Below, piece after piece: positions 18,463 to 31,216 of a stretch of 64,000 nucleotides of DNA (position 1 is its first letter; the number at the start of each line of letters is the position of its first letter). Under the pieces are notes generated by a model. That model did not search any database. It was not told the origin of the DNA and saw nothing but the letters and a program-made list of their open reading frames with translations. A program made the translations under genes and the position numbers. Origin of the DNA: Frateuria_A sp051900535 (GTDB lineage Bacteria; Pseudomonadota; Gammaproteobacteria; Xanthomonadales; Rhodanobacteraceae); contig NZ_JBHZGI010000001.1 in NCBI RefSeq assembly GCF_051900535.1, forward strand, positions 744,001 through 808,000. Reading direction: 5' to 3'.

Positions 18463-19806
18463 TCAGTGCATCAGCAACAGTTCCTCCGACGCGGTCGGGT
18501 GGATCGCCACCGCGCTGCGCAACTCGCGCCGGGTGAGGCCCTGGCGCATCGCCACGGCGAAGCCCTGCAGCATTTCGTCCACCCCGGGTCCCAGGACGTG
18601 CAGCCCGAGCACGCGCTCGTCGTCGCCCGTGCAGACGAGCTTCATCACGGTCGGCTCGCGCTGGCCCGCCACCGCGAACTGCAGCGGCACGAAGCGCTTG
18701 CTGTAGACCCGCACCGCATCGCCGTGGCGCGCCCGCGCCTCCTTCTCGGTCAGGCCGATCTTGCCCAGCGGCGGATCGGCGAAGACCACGGTGGGAATCG
18801 CCTGATAATCGAAAAAGGCTTCCGGCTGGCCGCCGAACAGCCGCTCGACGAGCGCGTATCCTGCCGAAACCGCCACCGGCGTCAGCGCGGGACAGGCGGT
18901 GACGTCGCCGATGGCGGTGATGCCGGCCACCGTGGTGTTCTGGTGCGCGTCGACCTGGATGAACCCCTTGCCGTCGCGAGCCACGCCGACCTCCTCCAGT
19001 CCGAGCGCATTGCTGTTGGGCTCCCGTCCGACCGCCCACAGCACCGCCTCGTACGGCCCGTGCGCGGCGCCGCGGGCATCATCCAGCAGCAGCGCGTCCG
19101 CTTCGCCGCGAGCGCCGTTGACGTTGCTCTGCGGCGTGATGCGGATGCCCTGCGCGCGCATCTGCGCGGCGAGCGCCTGCACCACCTCGGCATCGAAGCC
19201 GTCGAGCAACTGCTTGCGGATCAGCAGCTCGACCTCGCAGCCCAGCGCGCGCAGCAGGCAGGCAAATTCGGTCGCGACGTAGCCGCCGCCGACGATGCCG
19301 ATCGAACGCGGCAGGGTGCGCATCGAGAAAATGTCGTCCGACACCATGCCCAGCTCGAAGCCCGGCAAGGGCAGCCGCCGCGGCCGTGCTCCGGTAGCGA
19401 TGGTGATCTGCGACGCGCGGTACTGCGCGCCGCCTGCCTGCACGGTGTCCCGTGACAGCAAGCGGCCCGCCGCGCCGATCCACGTCACGCCGGCTTCCTG
19501 CAACCGTGCGAGATAGCGCTCGCGGATGCCCTCGATGTAGCGATCGCGCAGCAGGCGGAAATGGTTCCAGTCCAGCCGGCCGGGCGTAAGGTCGAAACCG
19601 TAGTCGACCGCCAGCGCCTGCGCATGCGCCAGCTGCGAGGCAAACCACAGCGCCTTTTTCGGTACGCAGCCCAGATTCGCGCATGTGCCGCCCGGCGGGC
19701 CCGGTTCGATCAGCGCCACCTTGGCGCCATACCGTGCCGCGCGCTGGGCCACCGTCAGTCCGCCGGACCCGGCGCCAAGCACGATCAGGTCGAAATCGCT
19801 AGTCAT
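18463..19806 (-). CDS. gor: Glutathione-disulfide reductase
   Basis: 447 residues. It reduces glutathione disulfide with NADPH. The FAD motif is GAGSGGLTVAQRA (11-23), the redox disulfide Cys42/Cys47 lies in GGTCANLGCVPKK, the NADPH motif is GGGYVATEFA followed by an Arg (LLIRK) that selects NADPH, and the dimer-interface His436/Glu441 lies in HPTASEE. The Arg and the GCVPKK spacing separate it from lipoamide dehydrogenase. hutG follows on the same strand. Confidence 0.92.
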   Translation of the reverse strand: MTSDFDLIVLGAGSGGLTVAQRAARYGAKVALIEPGPPGGTCANLGCVPKKALWFASQLAHAQALAVDYGFDLTPGRLDWNHFRLLRDRYIEGIRERYLARLQEAGVTWIGAAGRLLSRDTVQAGGAQYRASQITIATGARPRRLPLPGFELGMVSDDIFSMRTLPRSIGIVGGGYVATEFACLLRALGCEVELLIRKQLLDGFDAEVVQALAAQMRAQGIRITPQSNVNGARGEADALLLDDARGAAHGPYEAVLWAVGREPNSNALGLEEVGVARDGKGFIQVDAHQNTTVAGITAIGDVTACPALTPVAVSAGYALVERLFGGQPEAFFDYQAIPTVVFADPPLGKIGLTEKEARARHGDAVRVYSKRFVPLQFAVAGQREPTVMKLVCTGDDERVLGLHVLGPGVDEMLQGFAVAMRQGLTRRELRSAVAIHPTASEELLLMH

Positions 19807-19939
19807 GCCGCCTCCCTAGGTTTGCTTCTCCAGCATGCCTGTCTGACGGTGACGGACACGAGCAGGCACGTCCACGTGCCCCTTGCCTGAAAGCCGGGTG
19901 AAATCTAGTCTGGCCCAGACCCATTCGAGGGATAGCCGC

Positions 19940-21382
19940 ATGCCGTTCCGCCTGTCCGCCGTCCTTGCCCTCGTGCTTGCCGCTGCGTCGATCCACGCCA
20001 TGCCGGCGCGCGCCAGCGGAATCTCCTCGCGGCAGCTGCTGGAGGCAATGCGCGGCACCAACGAACTGGGTCGCTACGGCTACCTGCTGCAGGCCATCCC
20101 GCAGCTGGATGCGGGGGACAGGCCGACGGCGCAGCAATACTTCGCCTTCAGCGAAAGCGAGCTTGGGCTTTATGGCGAGGCGGTACGCGATTTCCCGCTG
20201 AAGGCGCGCCTGCCCGCAGGCATCGTGCTGCCCTCGCCCGTCGAATGGCAGGCGGCCGATGCGGTGGACTCCATCGTCGACCTGGCCGCGCGGCGACGCG
20301 TGGTGATGATCAACGAGGCGCACCACGACGCCCATACACGACTGCTCACGCTCGCGCTGCTGCCGCGGTTGCGCGCGCTCGGCTTCACCCATCTGGCCAT
20401 CGAGGCGCTGCTGGAAGACGGCGACGCGCTGCGCCAGCGCGGCTACCCGACTGGCCATAGCGGCACCGAATACATGCGCGAGCCGGTGTACGGCGAAATC
20501 GTGCGCGAAGCACTGCGACTGGGCTACGTGCTGGTGCCGTACGAGTCGACCACGCCCGGCGGGCAGGAGCGCGAAGCGGAACAGGCACGCGCGCTCTACC
20601 GGAAGGTGCTGGCTGGGAACCCGAAAGCAAAGCTGTTCGTCCACGCCGGCTATGCGCACATCGACAAGGCGAAGGGGCGACTAGGGGACATCCTGCCGAT
20701 GGCGGCACGCCTGCAGGCGCTGACCGGCCTGGACATCCTCAACATCGACCAGACCGAACTTCGCGAGGAAGAGCCCTTCAACGAGCTCGAAGCGTACCGG
20801 ACCGTCAAGAACGCGGTGCGCACCGACGACTCCCTTCGCGGCGTGCCGCAGAACGGCTTGACGCCCCAACTGGACACGCGTGCCGCCTTGCGCGAGCCCT
20901 ATCACCAACTTGTCGCGGCCTTCCATCCGCAGCGGGCCATCGTGCTGCGCCACGTGGGAGACGGGCGACTGTGGAGCGCGCGCCCGCGGCTCTACGACAT
21001 GAACGTGATCCTGCCGCCAGCCAACGAGCATGTCAGCTCCTACGTGCGCGACCGCGTCATTTCATTGCAGATCGACGGCAAGGCCACCATCGCGCTTCCT
21101 CCGGCCGCCGGCGGACATCGTCCGGACTGGCTATCGCTGTACGGCAGGCGCGTGGCGGTCGCGGTCAGTTCCGGCCTTTGCGAAGGGGCCTTTCCCTGCC
21201 TGGTGGAAGCCCGTTACGCCGATGAGGCGGACGACGCCGTAGCCGCCGACCGTTACGTGTTCCTGGAAGGCGGCAGCAACAACACGCTCTGGCTGCGCCC
21301 TGGGCGCTATCGCCTGCGCAGCATGAATGCGGCTGGAAAGGTGCTGACCGAACGTCCCATGCAGGTCGACGTGACAAATTGA
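19940..21382 (+). CDS. Exported ChaN/EreA-like protein
   Basis: 480 residues with a signal peptide (MPFRLSAVLALVLAAASIHA). Residues 110-280 resemble the haem-binding ChaN / erythromycin-esterase-like fold, with VVMINEAHHDAHTR, HLAIEALLEDGDAL and LFVHAGYAHI carrying the conserved acidic and histidine residues. The C-terminal 200 residues are beta-rich and unassigned. The role may be hydrolytic or haem-related; I cannot choose. The ATG at 19940 starts the signal peptide and has GAGGG nine bases upstream. It is followed by an NlpC/P60 lipoprotein in the same direction. Confidence 0.7.
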   Translation: MPFRLSAVLALVLAAASIHAMPARASGISSRQLLEAMRGTNELGRYGYLLQAIPQLDAGDRPTAQQYFAFSESELGLYGEAVRDFPLKARLPAGIVLPSPVEWQAADAVDSIVDLAARRRVVMINEAHHDAHTRLLTLALLPRLRALGFTHLAIEALLEDGDALRQRGYPTGHSGTEYMREPVYGEIVREALRLGYVLVPYESTTPGGQEREAEQARALYRKVLAGNPKAKLFVHAGYAHIDKAKGRLGDILPMAARLQALTGLDILNIDQTELREEEPFNELEAYRTVKNAVRTDDSLRGVPQNGLTPQLDTRAALREPYHQLVAAFHPQRAIVLRHVGDGRLWSARPRLYDMNVILPPANEHVSSYVRDRVISLQIDGKATIALPPAAGGHRPDWLSLYGRRVAVAVSSGLCEGAFPCLVEARYADEADDAVAADRYVFLEGGSNNTLWLRPGRYRLRSMNAAGKVLTERPMQVDVTN

Positions 21383-21459
21383 AACTTGCTGCGTTGCCTC
21401 ACGAGCTTGACGCAAGCCCTTGATTGGCTAAGCTCCGGCAAAACACTGCCGAGGTTGCC

Positions 21460-22029
21460 ATGACTGCGTCCGGATGCCGTATCGCCGCCACGCGACTGCG
21501 ACTGCGACTGCGCCTGGCCCTGGTCGGGACGGGTGTGTTGCTGCTGGCCGCCTGTGCCGGCAATCCGCATCGGCGCGAGCCCACGTTCAAGACTTCGCAT
21601 TCGTTGCTGGCCGACCTGCCCGCAAAGGCGCCATCGGCGGCGAGTGCCGGCACCGCCAACGACGTGCTGTTCCGCGCGATCGCGCTGGTAGGTACGCCCT
21701 ACCGCTGGGGCGGCAATACTCCCGAGAGCGGTTTCGACTGCAGCGGGCTGGTCGACTACATCTATCGCAACGCGGCGGACATCCTGCTGCCGCACAGCTC
21801 GCGCGCCATGTCCGGTGTGGACGGCCGCAAGGTCAGGCGCATGACCGACCTGGCCAGCGGCGACCTGGTGTTCTTCGACATCGGCGGGGACATCAGCCAC
21901 GTGGGCGTCTATGTCGGCAAGGGACGCTTCGTGCACGCGCCCAACAGCGGCGGCACCGTGCGGCTGGACGACATCGACGGGCCGTACTGGCGGGACCACT
22001 TCGCGTTCGGGAAGCGGTTGCTGGATTGA
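21460..22029 (+). CDS. NlpC/P60 family lipoprotein, cell-wall endopeptidase
   Basis: 189 residues. A basic N-terminus and hydrophobic stretch end in LLAAC, so Cys32 should be lipidated. The NlpC/P60 domain (from about residue 65) holds the catalytic triad Cys94 (GFDCSGL), His147 (ISHVGVYVG) and His159 (FVHAPNSG). Such enzymes cut the peptide cross-links of peptidoglycan, as E. coli MepS and MepH do. GAGG lies five bases before the ATG. A bidirectional terminator follows. Confidence 0.92.
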   Translation: MTASGCRIAATRLRLRLRLALVGTGVLLLAACAGNPHRREPTFKTSHSLLADLPAKAPSAASAGTANDVLFRAIALVGTPYRWGGNTPESGFDCSGLVDYIYRNAADILLPHSSRAMSGVDGRKVRRMTDLASGDLVFFDIGGDISHVGVYVGKGRFVHAPNSGGTVRLDDIDGPYWRDHFAFGKRLLD

Positions 22030-22094
22030 GGGGAGCGGGCTGAAGTCAGATCAGCCCTTCACCCCGGCCTTTCCCTGCAGGGGATAGTGCAAAG

Positions 22095-22120
22095 AAAACG
22101 GCGCCCATGGACGCCGTTTT
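22095..22120. terminator. Bidirectional terminator
   Basis: AAAACGGCG and its complement form a 9-bp stem with an 8-base loop between the convergent NlpC/P60 and slyD genes. A-rich and T-rich flanks on both sides make it work in either direction. Confidence 0.82.
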
Positions 22121-22152
22121 CGTTATCGTTCCGGAGCGCACTTCGATGCACT

Positions 22153-22638
22153 TCAGTGCGCTTCCTGCCCCGGCGGATGCGCGTGCCCGTGCTTGATCTC
22201 GTCCTCGGTGGCGTCGCGCACTTCCTCGATCGCCACGTCGAAATGCAGCGTCTTGCCGGCCATCGGATGGTTGAGGTCCACGTCGATCGTGCTCATGCCC
22301 ACCTTGTGCACGGTCACGGCGCGATGGCCACCTTCCTTCAGCGACAGCACCGTGGCCATGCCCGGCTTGAGCTTGTTGGCCTGCTGGAAGTACTTCTTGG
22401 GCACGCGCTGGATGCGTCCGTCCTCGCGCTCGCCGTAGCCCTCGGCGGGGGCGATGTCCGCTGCAAGCGTCCCGCCCGCCTCATGGCCTTCGAGCGCCTT
22501 TTCCAGGCCGGGAATGAGTTGGCCGTGGCCAAGCAGGATCCACAGCGCCTCGCCGTTGTCGTGCGAACTCTCCACCTTGTCGCCATCCACCGTGAGCGTG
22601 TAGTGGAACGCGATGACCTTGTCCTTGCCTGCCTTCAT
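22153..22638 (-). CDS. slyD: FKBP-type peptidyl-prolyl isomerase, SlyD-like
   Basis: 161 residues. A folding helper that isomerises proline bonds. SlyD features are HYTLTVDGDKVESS at the start, GHGQLIPGLEKAL in the FKBP domain and an insert-in-flap domain (about 75-120). The tail is His-poor compared with E. coli SlyD (HGHAHPPGQEAH), so nickel binding would be weaker. Gene direction and a shared terminator isolate it from its right-hand neighbour; the MFS gene lies 36 bp upstream on the same strand. Confidence 0.93.
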   Translation of the reverse strand: MKAGKDKVIAFHYTLTVDGDKVESSHDNGEALWILLGHGQLIPGLEKALEGHEAGGTLAADIAPAEGYGEREDGRIQRVPKKYFQQANKLKPGMATVLSLKEGGHRAVTVHKVGMSTIDVDLNHPMAGKTLHFDVAIEEVRDATEDEIKHGHAHPPGQEAH

Positions 22639-22674
22639 TGCCTGTCTCGTTGGGGTGCAAAGAGCGCGATTCTA

Positions 22675-23904
22675 TCAGTCCGGCGCCCGGCCGAAGCCTA
22701 CTCCACGGGCCTCGGGACCCAGCCAGGCGAGCAGCGCCAGCACCAGCGCCACCACCGCGATCCACGCCGCCATGGCGAAGGCGTAGTCGCCACCGTGCGC
22801 TTTGGCGATCCACGCCTGCGCCGTGGCGGTGACCGCAGCCAGCAGGTTGCCGGTCTGGTAGGCAAAGCCCGGCAGCGTGCCGCGCACGTGGCCCGGCGAC
22901 AGTTCGTTCAGATGCGTGGGCACCACGCCCCAGGCGCCCTGCACCATCACCTGGATCAGGAAGGCGCCCGCGCCGTAGAGCACCAGCGTGCCGCCGTACA
23001 TCCACAACGGGACCACCGGGATCGAAAGCAGCGCGGCGATCACGATCGCGCGCCGCCGCCCGATCCGCTCCGACAGCGCTCCAAAGAACAGCCCGCCCAC
23101 CAGAGCCCCCAGATTCAACAGCGCCACCAGCACGAACGCAGCGGTGGAACCGGTGGGCAAGTGCAGGTTGACCTCCTCGAACGTGTGGTAGAGGTCCTGC
23201 GATCCGTGGCTGAACATGTTGAACGCGGTCATCAGCAGCATCAGGTACAGCGCCAGCTTCCAATGCCCGCGCATGGCCTCGCGCAGGCCACGCCGTGGTG
23301 CGGCACGCTGCTGCTTCCATACCGGCGACTCGGGCACCTTGCGACGGATGTACAGCACCAGCAACGCCGGTGCGGCGCCCACGACGAACAGCCCGCGCCA
23401 GCCGATGTGGTCGATCAACAGCCAATTGGCCAGCGCACCGAGGAAGAAGCCGCAGGGATAGCCGCTCTGAAGAAGACCGGAAACGATGCCGCGCGCCTTC
23501 GGTGGTATCGCTTCCATCGCCAGCGAGGCGCCAATGCCCCATTCGCCACCCATGGCGATGCCGAACAGGAAGCGCAGCACCAGCAGCATGGTCAGCGAGG
23601 TGGAAAACGCGGTGGCCAGTTCGAACAGCGAGAACAGCACCACGTCCAGCATCAGGATCGGCCGACGGCCGTAGCGGTCGGCCAGCCGCCCGAAGATCAG
23701 CGCCCCGAGGGGCCGTGCGGCCAGCGTGAGCAGCAGCGCCAGCGTGACGTCGGTCTTGTCCACGCCGAACTCGTTGGCCACGCCGACGATCACGAAGGTC
23801 AGCAGGAAGTAGTCGAAGGCATCCAGTGTCCAGCCCAGGAAGCTGGCCAGCACCGTGTGGCGCTGGTCATGGTCCAGCTCACGCAACGTGGACAGAACAC
23901 TCAT
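22675..23904 (-). CDS. MFS transporter, sialate:H+ symporter-like family
   Basis: 409 residues with 12 membrane helices. The first helix block FLGWTLDAFDYFLLTFVIVG, the MFS signature GRLADRYGRRPILM between helices 2 and 3, and its repeat SERIGRRRAI between helices 8 and 9 place it with carboxylate or sialate proton symporters (NanT/JEN1-like). The substrate is probably a small organic acid (inference). The ATG at 23904 has GGGAG seven bases upstream; a longer start at MTGLDAGSG is possible. Confidence 0.85.
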   Translation of the reverse strand: MSVLSTLRELDHDQRHTVLASFLGWTLDAFDYFLLTFVIVGVANEFGVDKTDVTLALLLTLAARPLGALIFGRLADRYGRRPILMLDVVLFSLFELATAFSTSLTMLLVLRFLFGIAMGGEWGIGASLAMEAIPPKARGIVSGLLQSGYPCGFFLGALANWLLIDHIGWRGLFVVGAAPALLVLYIRRKVPESPVWKQQRAAPRRGLREAMRGHWKLALYLMLLMTAFNMFSHGSQDLYHTFEEVNLHLPTGSTAAFVLVALLNLGALVGGLFFGALSERIGRRRAIVIAALLSIPVVPLWMYGGTLVLYGAGAFLIQVMVQGAWGVVPTHLNELSPGHVRGTLPGFAYQTGNLLAAVTATAQAWIAKAHGGDYAFAMAAWIAVVALVLALLAWLGPEARGVGFGRAPD

Positions 23905-24126
23905 GCGGCCGCTCCCAGCATCGAGACCGGTCATCAGGCTAGCACGCGGTCTCCAGGGGGCCGCCGACAGGATGCTGCGCGGCAGGATGACACGCTCCCC
24001 GGAACGGCGTAGGTTGCCCTGTCGGCACATTCGCTTCCTGGGGAGGATCGGCGAGTGCCGATGTGACGGCGGAACGCGGCAGGAGGCCACGGACCGCCCA
24101 TCCATTTCCTTGGGAGGGAAACACCA

Positions 24127-25677
<1,551 letters not shown>

Positions 25678-25700
25678 AACTGTCATCCCTAGCTGTACCC

Positions 25701-25734
25701 ACGAGCCCGGCCCTGCGCCGGGCTCGTTCTTTTC
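25701..25734 (+). terminator. Rho-independent terminator of the M4 protease gene
   Basis: An 11-bp stem ACGAGCCCGGC with a CCTGC loop, followed by TCTTTTC, 23 bases after the protease stop codon. Confidence 0.88.
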
Positions 25735-25897
25735 GTCGCGCATTCGTCGCTCACGGGCCCCGCGCGCATGCATGCGCTCCTTGCACATCCGGCGTCCGTA
25801 GCCTGCCTATACTGGCTTCCCGCCCCCGGAGCCCGGCCATGCCACGATCGTCCCGACACGCGTTCCGCCACTCGGCCGTGCCACCGGAGCGCCAGCC

Positions 25898-26590
25898 TTG
25901 ACGGTTCGCCCGCGGCATCATCTCGATCGCTCGATGCGCGCCACGTTGTCGGCGCGCTTCACCGGGTTCAACCAGCGCCAGTACGTGCGCGGCAAACTGG
26001 CGGGCGACCCGGTGTACGGTGCCGTCGCCCGGTTGCTGCAGGAATCGCCGCCCTTCCCGCTGCTGGACGTCGGCTGCGGCATCGGCCTGCTCGGGCACTA
26101 CCTGCATGGCTGCGGCGCGCTGCGTAGCTATGTCGGGATCGATCACGACGAGCGCAAGATCGCCACCGGACGCCGCGCCGCGGCGGCGATCGGCGACGCG
26201 CTGGACCTGCGCTGCGCCGACGTTGCCGACCTGCCGGATTTCCGAGGCCATGTCAGCCTGCTCGACGTCCTGCATTACCTTCCGGCGGCCCGCCAGTCAC
26301 CGCTGCTCGAACAGCTGGCCACCCACGTGGCGCCCGGAGCGCAGCTGATGATCCGCAACGTGTTGCGGGCGAAGCACTGGCGCTTCCACGCCACCGTGCT
26401 CGAGGAGCACGTGCTGCATGCCACTGGCTGGATGCGCGTGGGCGCGGACCATTACCCGACCGCACAGGAGGTGACCGCGCCGCTCGAACGCGCGGGCCTC
26501 GTCACCACGCTCACCCCGCTGTGGGGCCGCACGCCCTTCAACAGCTACCTGATCGTGGCCAGGCGGCCCGCCGCCGCGCCTTCCGTGTAG
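25898..26590 (+). CDS. SAM-dependent methyltransferase
   Basis: 230 residues of the class I methyltransferase fold: motif I LLDVGCGIGLLG (about 55-66), an acidic motif II (YVGIDHDERK), and VSLLDVLHYLP as motif IV. The substrate is unknown; an adjacent pathway that could tell it is lacking. The TTG at 25898 has GGAG eight bases upstream; the ATG at 25934 is a shorter alternative. It stands between a terminator and the rhlE promoter region. Confidence 0.78.
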   Translation: MTVRPRHHLDRSMRATLSARFTGFNQRQYVRGKLAGDPVYGAVARLLQESPPFPLLDVGCGIGLLGHYLHGCGALRSYVGIDHDERKIATGRRAAAAIGDALDLRCADVADLPDFRGHVSLLDVLHYLPAARQSPLLEQLATHVAPGAQLMIRNVLRAKHWRFHATVLEEHVLHATGWMRVGADHYPTAQEVTAPLERAGLVTTLTPLWGRTPFNSYLIVARRPAAAPSV

Positions 26591-26764
26591 GGCGCCCCGG
26601 GCGCGACCGCCTCCAGGTCAGGCCAGGGGCTCCCTCAGGCAGGCTCGTGCCGCTTGCGCTATACTGTGCGGACGGCTTCGAAGCCGTTGCGGCCTCCAAC
26701 CGCCCCTTCCCCATATCGCAACGCGGTTCTGAAAGAACGCTCCGGGTTGCACAGGAGTGTTTTC

Positions 26765-28087
26765 ATGTCTTTCGAATCGCTGGGCCTTGCGCCCGCGTTG
26801 TTGCGCGCGCTTGCCGACCAGGGCTACACCCAGCCCACCCCGATCCAGGCCGGCGCCATTCCGCTGGTGCTGGAAGGCCACGACCTGCTCGCCGCCGCAC
26901 AAACCGGCACGGGCAAGACCGCCGCCTTCGCGCTGCCCTTGCTGCAGCACCTTTCCACTGCCGGCGCCACGCAAACCCGCCGTCCGCGCGCACTGGTGCT
27001 GACCCCGACGCGCGAACTGGCCGCCCAGGTGCACGACAACCTGCGCGACTATGGCAAGCACCTTCGCGTCTCCAGCACCACCATCTTCGGCGGTGTCGGC
27101 ATGGGCCCGCAGATGCAGGCGCTGCGCCGCGGCGTCGACGTGGTGATCGCCACTCCCGGCCGCCTGATCGACCACATGCAGCAGCGTTCGGTCGACCTCT
27201 CCGGCGTCGAGGTGCTGATCCTGGACGAAGCCGACCGCATGCTCGACATGGGCTTCCTGCCCGCGATCAAGCGCATCCTCCAGTCCGTGCCCAGGCAGCG
27301 CCAGACGCTGCTGTTCTCGGCCACCTTCGCCGAGCCGATCAAGGCGCTGGCGATGCAGTTCATGCGCTCGCCGCGCGAGGTGTCGGTCACGCCGCCCAAT
27401 ACCGTGGCGCCGACCGTCACCCACCACGTGCATCCGGTCGATGCGTCGCGCAAGCGTGACCTGCTGCTGCACGTGCTCTCGCAGGACAGCCGCCGCCAGA
27501 GCCTGGTGTTCAGCCGCACCAAGCACGGCGCGGACAAGCTGGTGAAGTTCCTGGAAACCTCCGGCCTGCGTGCCGCCGCGATCCACGGCAACAAAAGCCA
27601 GAACGCGCGCACCAAGGCCCTGGGCGACTTCAAGAGCGGCCGCATCACGGTACTGGTCGCCACCGACATCGCCGCCCGCGGCATCGACATCGACCAGTTG
27701 CCGATGGTGATCAACCACGACCTGCCGATGGTCGCCGAAGATTACGTGCACCGCATCGGGCGCACCGGTCGTGCCGGCTCCGAGGGCATGGCCGTGTCGC
27801 TGGTGAGCCACGATGAATCGGGCCTGCTGCGCGACATCCGCAAGCTGCTCAAGCAGGAAATCGCGATCAGCGACGTGGCCGGCTTCGAACCCTCCACCCC
27901 GCTGCGCCTCGACGCCGGTGCGCCGCGTCCGGTGCAGGGCCAGCGCCAGCCGCGCCCCGCGCGCAACGGTCATGCAGGCCATGGCGGCAACCATGGGCAG
28001 GGCCGCGCGCCGGCCAACGCCGGGCGCAACAACCGTCGCCGCAGCCGCCCCGCCGGCGGCGCCACGCGGCCGGAAACGCGCGGCTGA
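26765..28087 (+). CDS. rhlE: ATP-dependent RNA helicase RhlE
   Basis: 440 residues. Q motif at GYTQPTPIQ, Walker A AQTGTGKT (45-52), DEAD at 154-157, SAT, and the C-terminal helicase motif HRIGRTGRAG. A basic, Gly/Arg/Asn-rich tail from about 385 is typical of RhlE and binds RNA. AGGAG lies seven bases before the ATG. Upstream is a TATACT -10-like hexamer (26660) without a clear -35, followed by a perfect 7-bp hairpin in the leader at about 26672-26687, which could give temperature control as for other cold-shock helicases (inference). Confidence 0.93.
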   Translation: MSFESLGLAPALLRALADQGYTQPTPIQAGAIPLVLEGHDLLAAAQTGTGKTAAFALPLLQHLSTAGATQTRRPRALVLTPTRELAAQVHDNLRDYGKHLRVSSTTIFGGVGMGPQMQALRRGVDVVIATPGRLIDHMQQRSVDLSGVEVLILDEADRMLDMGFLPAIKRILQSVPRQRQTLLFSATFAEPIKALAMQFMRSPREVSVTPPNTVAPTVTHHVHPVDASRKRDLLLHVLSQDSRRQSLVFSRTKHGADKLVKFLETSGLRAAAIHGNKSQNARTKALGDFKSGRITVLVATDIAARGIDIDQLPMVINHDLPMVAEDYVHRIGRTGRAGSEGMAVSLVSHDESGLLRDIRKLLKQEIAISDVAGFEPSTPLRLDAGAPRPVQGQRQPRPARNGHAGHGGNHGQGRAPANAGRNNRRRSRPAGGATRPETRG

Positions 28088-28117
28088 TCGGAAGCGTTCG
28101 ACCCGATCCGCTCCGAC

Positions 28118-28143
28118 CCTTCCCCCCGCAACGCGGGGGAAGG
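28118..28143. repeat. GC-rich hairpin between convergent genes
   Basis: CCTTCCCCC and its complement (9-bp stem, 8-base loop) between rhlE and fghA, whose stops face each other. No T-run on either side, so termination is uncertain. Confidence 0.5.
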
Positions 28144-28167
28144 TGCCGACAGGCTCTCGGTGACCGA

Positions 28168-29010
28168 CTACAACACCAGTGCTTGCGCGTGATGGCGCAA
28201 GTGATCCTCGATGAACGTGCTGACGAACCAGTAGCTGTGGTCATAGCCCGGCTGCCGGCGCAGGACCAGTGACTGGCCGGCCGCGGCGCAGGCCTTCTCG
28301 AACAGCTCCGGACGCAACTGCTCGGCGAGAAAGCGGTCGGCCTCGCCCTGGTCGATCAGGATCGTGCCCGGAAAGGTTCGCCGCTCCACCAGCGCACAGG
28401 CGTCGTAGTCGGTCCAGGACTGCCGGTCGTCGCCCAGGTAACGGGCGAACGCCTTCTGTCCCCATGGCACCCGGGATGGCGCCACGATGGGCGCGAAGGC
28501 CGACACCGAGTGGTAACGGTGCGGGTAGGCCAAGGCCAGGGTGAGCGCGCCATGGCCGCCCATCGAATGGCCGCACACGCCCGCGCGAGCAACGTCCAGA
28601 GGAAACCGTTTCGCGAGCAGCGCAGGCAGTTCATCGACGATGTAGCCCCGCATGGCGAAGCGCGACGCCCATGGCGCCTGGATGGCATCGAGGTAGAACC
28701 CCGCACCTTCGCCGAACTCCCAGTCACCCGTGGCGCCGGCGAAGCCGGTATCGCGCGGGCTGGTGTCGGGCATCACCAACGCCAGGCCCAGCTCCACCGC
28801 GAGGCGTTGCGCGCCGGCCTTGATGGTGGCGGTCTCTTCGTTACAGGTCAGCCCCGCGAGGAAGTACAGCACCGGACAGGCCTGGCGCTCCGCCTGCGGC
28901 GGCAGGAAGACCGCGAAGCGCATCGGGCCACACGCCTCGGACACGTGCCGGTAGAAGCCCTGCACGCCGCCGTGGCAGCGCTGCTCCGACAGCGTTTCGA
29001 CCATTGCCAT
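28168..29010 (-). CDS. fghA: S-formylglutathione hydrolase
   Basis: 280 residues. It splits S-formylglutathione into glutathione and formate, the last step of glutathione-dependent formaldehyde removal. Typical blocks are VLYFLAGLTCNEET, DTSPRG-like DTSPRDTGF, the nucleophile Ser in GHSMGGHGA, and the final His in YDHSYWFVSTFI. Its usual partner frmA (adhC) is not adjacent. Two in-frame ATGs (29010 and 29004) are possible; the first fits the GGAG spacing better. It is divergent from deaD. Confidence 0.92.
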   Translation of the reverse strand: MAMVETLSEQRCHGGVQGFYRHVSEACGPMRFAVFLPPQAERQACPVLYFLAGLTCNEETATIKAGAQRLAVELGLALVMPDTSPRDTGFAGATGDWEFGEGAGFYLDAIQAPWASRFAMRGYIVDELPALLAKRFPLDVARAGVCGHSMGGHGALTLALAYPHRYHSVSAFAPIVAPSRVPWGQKAFARYLGDDRQSWTDYDACALVERRTFPGTILIDQGEADRFLAEQLRPELFEKACAAAGQSLVLRRQPGYDHSYWFVSTFIEDHLRHHAQALVL

Positions 29011-29162
29011 CCCTTCGCTCTCCAACCACACAAGCGCCCGATCATAACCACGACCCGCCCACGCCACGTGTACTCGACGCCGACGCCACTGCGGCGAGGC
29101 TGCTAGAATGCCGCGCTGCGCGGCGCCGCCCTTGCTCGCCGCTGCCCATATCCGAGGTTCCC

Positions 29163-31010
<1,848 letters not shown>

Positions 31011-31074
31011 AGCGTCGGGCGGGTCCTTCGCCCGCCCGAGTAGCCATCTGGCGGGCCCTTCGACTCTAGCCTGC

Positions 31075-31158
31075 AACCTACGCTCAGGGTCAATGGTTTC
31101 GGGCGGGGAGGGTTTGATTACCCAGGCCCCCACGACCCGTTCCGATTGAGCGTAGGTT
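31075..31158. repeat. Long-spaced 11-bp inverted repeat
   Basis: ACCTACGCTCA at 31075-31085 and its exact complement at 31148-31158, about 62 bases apart, in the gap between deaD and the sulfotransferase gene. No other known feature explains it. Confidence 0.45.
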
Positions 31159-31216
31159 TGCGCAGCGAGCGGAGCTGGCCCGGGTACCATCGCCTTTCCA
31201 CCCGGCGAGATTTCCG

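Noticed and set aside
25781..25813. TTGCAC and TATACT as a promoter for the methyltransferase gene
   Set aside because: The boxes are 21 bases apart, too far for a sigma70 promoter.
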